From assembly GCA_025360685.1 (NCBI GenBank), contig JANYBR010000389.1:1-27179 (forward strand): a stretch of DNA of 27,179 nucleotides. The letters run 5' to 3'. Below are positions 8,808 through 16,001 of the stretch, in pieces (the first letter of the stretch is position 1; every line of letters begins with the position of its first letter). The position numbers and the translations under genes are program-made. The notes under the pieces are model-generated. The model ran no database searches and was not told the origin of the DNA. It saw only the letters and a list, made by a program, of their open reading frames with translations. Source of the DNA: Pseudomonadota bacterium. GTDB lineage: Bacteria > Pseudomonadota > Alphaproteobacteria > Micropepsales > Micropepsaceae.

Positions 8808-9857
8808 ATGGCCGATCCTCGTTTCTATGACAATCGCGGTCCATTCACACTGGCAGAAGTCTGCGGGTCCGTGCAGGCGCCTGTGCCAGCAGGCACCGAT
8901 GCGACTGTTCGAATCTTCGATCTTGCAAGTCTTGCGGGTGCGGGTCCGGAGCATCTGACGTTTTTTTCGGGGACTGGGTCGGCGCTCGCAGCCGAGCTTG
9001 CCCAATCCAGCGCAGGGTTCTGCTTCATATCAGCAAGCGCCGAGCGGCTTCCGCAAACCCGGGTCGGCATGACGGCGATTCCATGTGAATCCGTTCAACA
9101 CGCCTTTGCTGTCGCTGTTCGTCTCTTTTATCCGGAGTCCAGCCTCGTGGCATGGTCGCAACAGACGCCCGTCGATCCTTCTGCAACGATCGGACCGCAA
9201 GTCACACTCGGTCCCGGAGTCGTCGTTGGCCCCGGCGCCGAAATTGGGGAAGGCACGCGCGTCGGCCCCAATTCCGTGATCGGACGGGGCGTGGCAATCG
9301 GCAGAAGATGCGAAATCGGCAGCAACTGCACGATCGCCAGTGCCTATGTCGGCGACGAAGTGCTCATCCTACCGGGCGCGCAGATCGGACAACCTGGGTT
9401 TGGCTTTGCCTCCGGTGCCTCGGGACACATAAAAATTCCTCAGATCGGCCGCGTCATCATTCAGGACAGAGTCGAAATTGGAGCGTGCACCACGATTGAT
9501 CGCGGCGCCCTCGGTGACACGGTGATAGGTGAAGGTACCAAGATCGATAACCTGGTGCAGGTCGGGCACAACACGCGCCTGGGTCGGCACGATATGATTG
9601 TCGGACAAGTCGGAATCTCGGGCAGCTGCGAGCTCGGAGATTTTGTGATACTCGGCGGACAAGTCGGCATCGGCGACCACACTCGAATTGGCAACGGAGC
9701 GCGCATCGCGGCGCGGGGGGCCACGGCCCCTGGAACGGACTGTGCTGGCGGCCAGGATTATGGCGGCCAACCCGCCAAGCCGGTCCGGGAATGGATTCGG
9801 GAAATTCACGCATTGACGAATCTGGCGAAGAGGCCGAAACAGAACGACAATGGGTGA
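8808..9857 (+). CDS. lpxD: UDP-3-O-(3-hydroxyacyl)glucosamine N-acyltransferase
   Basis: LpxD adds the second 3-hydroxyacyl chain (N-linked) to UDP-3-O-acyl-glucosamine in lipid A synthesis. The 349-residue protein has an N-terminal uridine-binding domain (about 1-110, with DLASLAGAGPEHLTFF), a left-handed parallel beta-helix of hexapeptide repeats (about 125-300), and a C-terminal helix (EWIREIHALTNLAKR). The catalytic histidine is His254 in LVQVGHN. Residues 303-312 just before GQDYGG look unlike the usual loop and are about two residues longer, but the frame stays open on both sides. The ribosome-binding site is weak. The 3' end overlaps fabZ by eight bases. Confidence 0.95.
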   Translation: MADPRFYDNRGPFTLAEVCGSVQAPVPAGTDATVRIFDLASLAGAGPEHLTFFSGTGSALAAELAQSSAGFCFISASAERLPQTRVGMTAIPCESVQHAFAVAVRLFYPESSLVAWSQQTPVDPSATIGPQVTLGPGVVVGPGAEIGEGTRVGPNSVIGRGVAIGRRCEIGSNCTIASAYVGDEVLILPGAQIGQPGFGFASGASGHIKIPQIGRVIIQDRVEIGACTTIDRGALGDTVIGEGTKIDNLVQVGHNTRLGRHDMIVGQVGISGSCELGDFVILGGQVGIGDHTRIGNGARIAARGATAPGTDCAGGQDYGGQPAKPVREWIREIHALTNLAKRPKQNDNG

Positions 9858-10317
9858 AAGCGGTCAATTGGAATTGGTCGTCGATGTGGAGGGGCTCAAG
9901 AGGCTTCTGCCGCACCGTGCGCCTTTTCTTTTTGTCGAGCGGCTGACCGAAATCGTCCCCTTTGAAAGCGCGGTCGGCTACAAGTCGGTTAGCTTGAATG
10001 AGCCGCACTTCGCAGGCCACTTTCCGAATTTTGCTGTCATGCCTGGCGTATTGATCGTGGAGGCGCTGGCGCAGACCGCCGGAGCCCTGATCGTGCATTC
10101 GCTGGCTCTGAAGGTAACGCCGAGCGTTTTTTTTATGGGAATCGACAAGGCCCGGTTCCGAAGGCCGGTAGTTCCCGGAGATTCGCTTCGTCTGACGGTC
10201 AGAAAGCTCCAACATCGCGGCCCCGTGTGGAAGTTTGAGGGAATTGCCTATGTCGGTGAGGCGCAATGCGCCGAGGCCGAATTTAGCGCAATGATCCGCC
10301 CCGACGACGCGGGGTAA
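9850..10317 (+). CDS. fabZ: 3-hydroxyacyl-ACP dehydratase FabZ
   Basis: FabZ dehydrates 3-hydroxyacyl-ACP in fatty acid elongation and so competes with LpxA and LpxD for the same 3-hydroxyacyl-ACP pool. The 155-residue protein is normal length for the hot-dog fold. It shows LLPHRAPFLFVERL near the N terminus, the catalytic His57 in GHFP, and the catalytic Glu71 in VEALAQTAG. The residue after HFP is Asn where Gly is common. It overlaps lpxD by eight bases and is followed by lpxA after two bases, the standard lpxD-fabZ-lpxA order, which fits coupled expression of the two branches. Confidence 0.95.
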   Translation: MGESGQLELVVDVEGLKRLLPHRAPFLFVERLTEIVPFESAVGYKSVSLNEPHFAGHFPNFAVMPGVLIVEALAQTAGALIVHSLALKVTPSVFFMGIDKARFRRPVVPGDSLRLTVRKLQHRGPVWKFEGIAYVGEAQCAEAEFSAMIRPDDAG

Positions 10318-10319
10318 CG

Positions 10320-11132
10320 ATGGCCATCCATGCGTCTGCGATCGTGGAGGATGGCGCCAAACTTGGCAGTGGAGTCGAGATCGGCCCGTTTTGTCTAGTG
10401 GGGCGAAACGTAATTCTGGGAGACGGCGTCCGATTGCTGTCCCACGTTGTGGTTCGCGGTCATACACACATTGGCGACCGGACAATCGTTCACCCTCAGG
10501 CTGTGCTCGGTGGAGAAGCTCAGATACGGAATAACGATCATCCGGACGCAAGGCTTTCAATCGGCACGGATTGCGTCATTCGAGAAGCGGTGACCATGAA
10601 CGGCGGCAGCCGCTCGAGCCGCGGTGTTACGACTGTTGGAAACAACGGCTACTTCATGGCTTACAGCCATATTAGCCATGACTGTGACGTTGAAGATGAC
10701 GTTACTTTCGCGAACGGAACTGCACTTGGCGGACATGTCCAGATCGGGCAGGGCGTCATCTTCGGAGGACTGTCGGCGGTCCAACAATTTGGCCGCGTCG
10801 GCAAAGGCGCGATGATTGGCGGCGTCACCGGCGTCAACACGGACGTCATTCCCTATGGCATCGCCACTGGCGACCATGCTGTTCTTGGCGGCCTGAATAT
10901 CGTCGGCCTGAAGCGTCGGGGTGTGAGCCGAGAAGCAATACATGCAGCGCGCGCAGCCTTCCGCGCGATTTTCTTGAATGGCGTGGGATCGCTTCTAGAA
11001 CGCGCTCGAAGGGCCAAGGAGGCATGGCCCGACGTTGTGCAAGTCCAGGAGATTGCCGATTTCATCCTTACCGATGCCAAGCGAGGTCTTTGCGTCGCCG
11101 ATCCACTACGCGTGCGAACGGACGAAGATTGA
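10320..11132 (+). CDS. lpxA: UDP-N-acetylglucosamine O-acyltransferase
   Basis: LpxA transfers a 3-hydroxyacyl chain from ACP to the 3-OH of UDP-GlcNAc, the first step of lipid A synthesis. The 270-residue protein is full length: hexapeptide-repeat beta-helix over about residues 1-185 followed by a helical C-terminal domain (AIHAARAAFRAIFLNG onward). The active-site signature is present as AYSHISHDCDVEDD, with His117 and His120 matching the conserved histidine pair; His120 is the expected catalytic base. The stop shares its last A with the ATG of the next gene (TGATG). Confidence 0.96.
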   Translation: MAIHASAIVEDGAKLGSGVEIGPFCLVGRNVILGDGVRLLSHVVVRGHTHIGDRTIVHPQAVLGGEAQIRNNDHPDARLSIGTDCVIREAVTMNGGSRSSRGVTTVGNNGYFMAYSHISHDCDVEDDVTFANGTALGGHVQIGQGVIFGGLSAVQQFGRVGKGAMIGGVTGVNTDVIPYGIATGDHAVLGGLNIVGLKRRGVSREAIHAARAAFRAIFLNGVGSLLERARRAKEAWPDVVQVQEIADFILTDAKRGLCVADPLRVRTDED

Positions 11133-11968
11133 TGATCGTGCCGGCGCTCGGAATCATCGCCGGTGGTGGAGAGTTGCCGCGCGCGATTGCAAAGAGCGCG
11201 CGGAGTGAGGGACGCGCTGTCTTCGTACTTGCACTGCAGGACATCGTCGGCGATTGGGTAAACGATTTTCCGCATGCGATTGTGTCGATGGGACAGATCG
11301 GTCGGACAATCGATCTACTCAGACGTCACGGCTGCAACGACGTTGTACTGGCTGGATATGTTTCGCGACCCAAATTGCTGACGCTGCGATACGATTTGAA
11401 GGGATTGTCTTGGCTTCTTCCGGTGATGTGGGCGATGCGACGGGGAGACACCACGTTGCTCGACACGATGGTAAGTCTTTTTGAACGCGAAGGTTTGAAG
11501 GTGAGAGGTGTCGCCGAAATAGCCCCTTTGCTTCAGATCCCGCCGGGTCCATTGGGCCGCATCAGTCCGGGTCCCCAGGACGAAACCGACATCGCCGTTG
11601 CCATGTCAGCTGCGCGTAAGCAGGGGGCACGTGATGTGGGTCAGGCCGTCATTGTTCGCGATGGCAAGATACTGGCAATTGAGGGAAGTGACGGTACTGA
11701 CGCCATGCTCCGTCAGTTGCGTGACTTTTCTGGCATCGAGCGGGGCGCGCACGGACATGGCGTCTTGGCAAAAGCGTTGAAGCCAATGCAGGATCGCAAG
11801 ACCGACCTTCCGACCATTGGCGTGGCCACCGTCGAGAACGCCGCGGCCGCCGGACTGGCTGGCATTGCCATTGAAGCCCATACCGCACTCGTGCTGGATC
11901 GTAGCGCTGTCGCGAAGGCGGCTGACGAATGCGGAATATTTGTTACAGGCGTCGCGGCGATATCGTGA
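11132..11968 (+). CDS. lpxI: UDP-2,3-diacylglucosamine diphosphatase LpxI
   Basis: LpxI hydrolyses UDP-2,3-diacylglucosamine to lipid X and UMP. It replaces LpxH in alphaproteobacteria and some others (first shown in Caulobacter). The 278-residue protein has the N-terminal GIIAGGGELPRAIA phosphate-binding loop, a middle GDTTLLDTMVSLFEREG stretch, and the C-terminal DUF1009 signature KPMQDRKTDLPTIGVATVE, whose Asp corresponds to the catalytic region. The start is ATG 11132, overlapping the lpxA stop; the longer open frame upstream lies in lpxA and is not homologous. The stop overlaps lpxB as GTGA. Its place between lpxA and lpxB is the usual one. Confidence 0.94.
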   Translation: MIVPALGIIAGGGELPRAIAKSARSEGRAVFVLALQDIVGDWVNDFPHAIVSMGQIGRTIDLLRRHGCNDVVLAGYVSRPKLLTLRYDLKGLSWLLPVMWAMRRGDTTLLDTMVSLFEREGLKVRGVAEIAPLLQIPPGPLGRISPGPQDETDIAVAMSAARKQGARDVGQAVIVRDGKILAIEGSDGTDAMLRQLRDFSGIERGAHGHGVLAKALKPMQDRKTDLPTIGVATVENAAAAGLAGIAIEAHTALVLDRSAVAKAADECGIFVTGVAAIS

Positions 11969-13143
11969 ATACGCTCCCCGCGAAACCTTTGTCCCTATTG
12001 CTTGTCTGTGGCGAACCGTCTGGTGATCAGCTTGGCGGCCAGCTCATGGCCGCACTCCACTCGATTTTGGGTGGCGGCGTGAAAATCACGGGCGTGGGCG
12101 GCCGTGCCATGGCCGCGCAAGGGCTGAAGACGCTTTTTCCTCTGGACGACACTGCGGTTATGGGATTGCGTGAGGTGGTTCCTAAGATTCCTGTTATCCT
12201 GCGAAGGGTGCGCGAGGTTTGCGATTTTGCGCTCGCGACGAGACCTGATGCGATCGTGCTCATCGACAGCCCGGACTTCACACATCGCATTGCTAGACGT
12301 TTGAAACGGCTTGCCCCCGCGCTCCGAGTAATCGACTACGTCGCACCCCAGGTCTGGGCGAGCCGTGCATATCGGGCACGGGCAATGGCTCGAAATTTTG
12401 ACCTGCTGTTGGCACTGTTGCCGTTCGAACCTCCCTTCTTTGAGAAATACGGGCTCCATACGGTGTTCGTGGGCCATCCAGTGATCGAGCGAGCCGGCTG
12501 GATGCGAGGTGGCGCCGAACTGAGATCAAGATTGGGAATTGCCGCCGAGGCGCCGGTGCTTGTCGTTTTGCCCGGCAGCCGGTCGAGCGAGATACGTTTC
12601 CTCCTGCCCGTATTCCGCGAGGCTGTGTCGGAGGTGGCCAAGCGAATCCCAGGGTTGATCACAGTCATTCCAACGGTACCGCACGTACTGACAATGGTAC
12701 GCGAGGGCACGGAAAACTGGCCCGCGCCGCTTCACATCCTCGAAGGCGACAGAGACAAGTTTGCCGCGTTCAACGCCGCGAACGCGGCTCTGGCAGCGTC
12801 GGGCACCGTGACGACCGAACTCGCATTGGCTCGCACGCCCATGGTGGTGGCCTATCGTGTCGGCTGGCTCACATACACTTTGGTGCGACCCCTGATTCTC
12901 CTACCTCTGATTACGCTGGTGAACCTCCTCCTCGAGAGGCGAGCCGTACCCGAGTTCCTGCAAGGCGCGGCAACACCAAGAGCGCTTGCTGATGAGGTCG
13001 TTCGCCTCCTGACAGATCGGACTGCGGCGGACGCCCAACGGGTGGATCTGGACCGGGCCGCAAAATTGTTGGGCCAGGGCGAAGAGGCGCCTTCGCTTCG
13101 CGCTGCACGGGCAATCATCGAGTTTGTCGGCACCAGCCGGTAA
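11965..13143 (+). CDS. lpxB: Lipid A disaccharide synthase
   Basis: LpxB is the GT19 glycosyltransferase that joins lipid X and UDP-diacylglucosamine into the lipid A disaccharide at the inner membrane. The protein of 392 residues begins with the conserved LLLVCGEPSGDQLGGQL and contains the VGGRAMAAQG loop, DSPDFTHRIARR, YVAPQVWASRAYRARAM, FVGHPVIE, LPGSRSSEI and SGTVTTELAL, all expected in order. I start it at GTG 11965, which overlaps the lpxI stop; ATG 11929 would add 12 residues inside lpxI without homology. The TAA stop at 13141-13143 is immediately followed by the reverse-strand gltA stop, with no base between. It ends the plus-strand envelope run. Confidence 0.95.
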   Translation: MNTLPAKPLSLLLVCGEPSGDQLGGQLMAALHSILGGGVKITGVGGRAMAAQGLKTLFPLDDTAVMGLREVVPKIPVILRRVREVCDFALATRPDAIVLIDSPDFTHRIARRLKRLAPALRVIDYVAPQVWASRAYRARAMARNFDLLLALLPFEPPFFEKYGLHTVFVGHPVIERAGWMRGGAELRSRLGIAAEAPVLVVLPGSRSSEIRFLLPVFREAVSEVAKRIPGLITVIPTVPHVLTMVREGTENWPAPLHILEGDRDKFAAFNAANAALAASGTVTTELALARTPMVVAYRVGWLTYTLVRPLILLPLITLVNLLLERRAVPEFLQGAATPRALADEVVRLLTDRTAADAQRVDLDRAAKLLGQGEEAPSLRAARAIIEFVGTSR

Positions 13144-14451
13144 CTACCGCTTCGTGAGAGGCGTGTAGTCTCGCTGTTGCTTGCCGGTATAGATTTGACG
13201 CGGCCGACCAATCTTTTGATGCGGGTCTTCCAGCATCTCCTTCCACTGCGCGATCCAACCAACGGTGCGTGCTAACGCGAACAGCGCCGTGAACATACTG
13301 GTCGGAAAGCCGAGCGCGCGAAGCGTGATTCCGGAGTAGAAGTCGATATTGGGATACAGTTTGCGCTGGACAAAGTAGTCGTCTTCCAAAGCAATTTTCT
13401 CCAGTGCGACGGCGATTTTGAGGGTCGGATCGTCATGGTGCCCGATTTCATCCAAAACCTTGTGACACTGGATCTGCATGGCCTTGGCGCGCGGGTCATA
13501 ATTCTTGTAGACGCGGTGGCCGAAGCCGGAAAGTCGGAAATTATCGTCCGGGTCCTTCGCTTTCTTCACATATTCGGGGATCCGGTCGACTGTACCGATT
13601 TCCTCGAGCATCTTTAGCGCCGCCTCGTTCGCGCCGCCGTGGGCAGGGCCCCACAGGCACGCAATGCCAGCCGCGATGCAGGCAAACGGATTTGCACCGG
13701 ACGAGCCCGCGAGTCGCACAGTCGAGGTCGATGCGTTCTGTTCGTGGTCCGCGTGTAGGATGAAGATCGTGTCCAACGCCTTCGCCAGCACCGGATTGAC
13801 CTTGTACTCCTCGGCAGGAACCGAGAAGGTCATGCGCAGGAAGTTTTCCGTGTATCCCAGCGTATTCAGCGGATAAACGAAGGGCTGACCCATCGAGTAC
13901 TTGTATGCCATCGCGGCAAGCGTTGGCATTTTTGCGATAAGCCTATGACTGGCGATCTCGCGCTGACGCCGATCATTTATGTCCGTGGAGTCGTGATAGA
14001 ACGCCGAGAGGGCTCCGACTACGCCGCACATCACGGCCATCGGATGGGCGTCGCGCCGGAACCCGCGGAAGAACTGAGCCAGCTGTTCGTGCACCATGGT
14101 GTGGAAAGTGATGGCCTTGTCGAACTTGGCCATCTCCGCCTTGCTCGGCAGTTCACCGTGCAGCAGCAGGTAGCATACTTCGAGAAAGTTGGAATGTTCG
14201 GCCAGCTGATCGATCGAATAGCCGCGATAGAGCAGTATCCCCTTGTCTCCGTCGATAAACGTGATGTCGCTTTCGCAGCTTGCCGTCGATGTGAAACCAG
14301 GGTCGTAGGTGAAGACATCCGCGTCGCCATACAGCTTGCGAATATCGAGGACTTCGGGGCCTTCGGTGCCACTAAATGCTGGAAGCTCGTAGGACTTGTT
14401 ATTGTAGGTGAGGGTGGCCGAGCCGACGGGTTTGATTTTGCTCTCTCGCAT
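13144..14451 (-). CDS. gltA: Citrate synthase (type II)
   Basis: Citrate synthase condenses acetyl-CoA and oxaloacetate at the entry of the TCA cycle. The 435-residue protein fits the hexameric, NADH-sensitive bacterial type. Catalytic residues are His271 in WGPAHGGANEA, His312 in GFGHRVYKNYDPRA, and Asp370 in YPNIDFYSG; the LHADHEQNASTSTVR segment precedes them. The start at 14451 gives the conserved short N terminus and has AAGGAG at 14459-14464 with seven bases of spacing. The open frame upstream to 14622 is not part of the protein. It lies 124 nt downstream of gltX and has a plausible promoter of its own in that gap. The stop abuts the lpxB stop. Confidence 0.96.
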   Translation of the reverse strand: MRESKIKPVGSATLTYNNKSYELPAFSGTEGPEVLDIRKLYGDADVFTYDPGFTSTASCESDITFIDGDKGILLYRGYSIDQLAEHSNFLEVCYLLLHGELPSKAEMAKFDKAITFHTMVHEQLAQFFRGFRRDAHPMAVMCGVVGALSAFYHDSTDINDRRQREIASHRLIAKMPTLAAMAYKYSMGQPFVYPLNTLGYTENFLRMTFSVPAEEYKVNPVLAKALDTIFILHADHEQNASTSTVRLAGSSGANPFACIAAGIACLWGPAHGGANEAALKMLEEIGTVDRIPEYVKKAKDPDDNFRLSGFGHRVYKNYDPRAKAMQIQCHKVLDEIGHHDDPTLKIAVALEKIALEDDYFVQRKLYPNIDFYSGITLRALGFPTSMFTALFALARTVGWIAQWKEMLEDPHQKIGRPRQIYTGKQQRDYTPLTKR

Positions 14452-14511
14452 GAACGGGCTCCTTGGAGGCCACTGTGAACTGGGCGGCCAGGTCTTTCTT
14501 GCAGCGCAGCA

Positions 14512-14541
14512 ACTATAAGCAAAGTCGGTTAATTTCGTCAC
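14512..14541 (-). promoter_or_regulatory. Possible sigma-70 promoter for gltA
   Basis: Read on the minus strand, the hexamer TATAGT (14512-14517, five of six matches to the -10 consensus) follows GTGACG (14536-14541, four of six to the -35) after 18 bases. Transcription would begin around 14505, giving a leader of roughly 50 nt with the gltA Shine-Dalgarno at its end. It sits in the 124-nt gltX-gltA gap, the only sizeable gap on this strand besides that at lexA. This is a visual match only; alphaproteobacterial -10 elements are often weaker. Confidence 0.4.
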
Positions 14542-14575
14542 CACCCGGTGGGAACAATAGGGCCATCCATTTCGC

Positions 14576-15988
14576 TCAGACGGCGTATGCCCACAGGCGG
14601 TTGAGGGTTTCTTCCCGTCCAAGGACGGACATCATTTCGAAGAGGGGCGGTGAGGTACCTTTGCCTGTCAGGGCGGCCCTGAGGGGCTGGGCGACCTGTC
14701 CCAACTTCAGTCCCTCGGAGGTGGCGAAGTTTCTGGCTGCCGTTTCAAGCGCTGGTCCCGACCAATCGGTTTGGGTCAACGCCGGAATGACTCTGGACAA
14801 GATCGATCGTGACTCGCTTGGCAACAGTTTTTCGGCCGTCGCGTCCAATGAGCGGGGGCCGTCCGTGTATAGAAAGTCCGCCGCCTCGACCAATTCGATC
14901 AAAGTCTTGGCACGCTCCTTGAGACCGCGCATAGCCGAGGTCAGTCTCTGGCGCGCCTTCATGTCCAAGACACGGGGGGGCGTCTCCCGAGCCAGAAAAT
15001 TGACGATTTCCGCCGTTAAGGCATCGTCGCTGCTCTCGCGAATGTAATACCCGTTGAGATTGTCGAGTTTTTTGAAGTCCATCCGAGCCGGGCTCTTGCC
15101 AATGCTTTCCAAATTGAACCACTCGATTGCCTGTTGAGTGGAAATGGTTTCGTGATCTCCGTGACTCCAGCCGAGCCGCAGCAGGTAGTTGCGCATGGTT
15201 TCAGGCAGATATCCCATGTCGCGATAGGCCTCGATCGCCAATGCGCCGTGTCGCTTCGAGAGCTTGGCGCCGTCGGGTCCATGTATCAGCGGCACATGAG
15301 CATAGATTGGTATCTGCCAGCCCATTTGCTCGATAATCTGAAGTTGTCGCGCGGCATTGTTCAGGTGGTCCGCGCCCCGAATGACATGCGTGATGCCCAT
15401 GTCATGATCGTCCACGACTACCGCCAGCATGTAGGTTGGTGTCCCGTCGCTGCGGAGCAACACCATGTCATCGAGTTGGTCGTTGGCGAAGCGAACGCGC
15501 CCTAGCACGACATCGTTTACAACGGTCTCACCGGTTTGGCGTGCCTTAATGCGGATGACGTAGGGCGCATCGTTTGGAGCCTCGGCAGGGTCGCGATCCC
15601 GCCAGCGTCCATCATAGCGCTGCGGAAGTTTTTGTTCCCGCTGCCGCGCTCGCATCTCCTCCAGTTCCTGGGCGGTCGCAAAACAGCGATACGCCTTGCC
15701 CTCGGCGAGCAACTGTTCGGCAATTTCCCTATGCCGGCCGGCGCGCGCAAATTGATAGATAGTCTGTCCTTCCCAATCGAGGCCCATCCATTCCATGCCC
15801 TTGAGGATGGCTTCCACCGCTTCCGGCGTCGAGCGCTCGTGGTCGGTATCCTCGATGCGAAGCAGAAATTTCCCGCCTGTGTGTTTGGCAAACAGCCAGT
15901 TGAATAGCGCGGTACGCGCGCCGCCGATGTGCAGGTAGCCCGTGGGCGAGGGAGCAAACCGGACGATGGGTTTCTTGTTGTCGCTCAT
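14576..15988 (-). CDS. gltX: Glutamyl-tRNA synthetase
   Basis: GltX charges tRNA-Glu (and in many alphaproteobacteria also tRNA-Gln, for later amidation). The 470-residue class I enzyme has the HIGH-type motif in RFAPSPTGYLHIGGARTALFNWL, IEDTDHERS, IRGADHLNNAARQ, and the KMSKS-type motif as KLSKRHG. The anticodon-binding domain follows to the end. The zinc-binding region is degenerate: YRCF is present but the second cysteine and later ligand are not evident, as in many non-zinc GluRS. The start at 15988 (MSDNKKP) gives the normal N terminus; the frame extends upstream to 16108 inside comEC without homology. No clear Shine-Dalgarno is visible. It is divergent from comEC with almost no space. 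Confidence 0.95.
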   Translation of the reverse strand: MSDNKKPIVRFAPSPTGYLHIGGARTALFNWLFAKHTGGKFLLRIEDTDHERSTPEAVEAILKGMEWMGLDWEGQTIYQFARAGRHREIAEQLLAEGKAYRCFATAQELEEMRARQREQKLPQRYDGRWRDRDPAEAPNDAPYVIRIKARQTGETVVNDVVLGRVRFANDQLDDMVLLRSDGTPTYMLAVVVDDHDMGITHVIRGADHLNNAARQLQIIEQMGWQIPIYAHVPLIHGPDGAKLSKRHGALAIEAYRDMGYLPETMRNYLLRLGWSHGDHETISTQQAIEWFNLESIGKSPARMDFKKLDNLNGYYIRESSDDALTAEIVNFLARETPPRVLDMKARQRLTSAMRGLKERAKTLIELVEAADFLYTDGPRSLDATAEKLLPSESRSILSRVIPALTQTDWSGPALETAARNFATSEGLKLGQVAQPLRAALTGKGTSPPLFEMMSVLGREETLNRLWAYAV

Positions 15989-16001
15989 TGTGCTTGCATA
16001 T

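Noticed and set aside
9706..9760. Possible paired frameshift near the end of lpxD
   Set aside because: Residues 303-312 look unlike the family, but reading the other frames does not restore the usual sequence and the aspartate and GQDYGG that follow line up, so a two-residue insertion with divergence is simpler.
9457..10560. A 367-codon open frame on the minus strand across lpxD, fabZ and lpxA
   Set aside because: It lies opposite three certain genes, is Arg/Ser/Pro-rich without recognisable motifs, and has no ribosome-binding site. It follows from codon bias of the plus-strand genes.
13133..13148. Small hairpin over the lpxB/gltA stops
   Set aside because: Only four pairs (CGGT with ACCG) around a four-base loop, too short to be a terminator.
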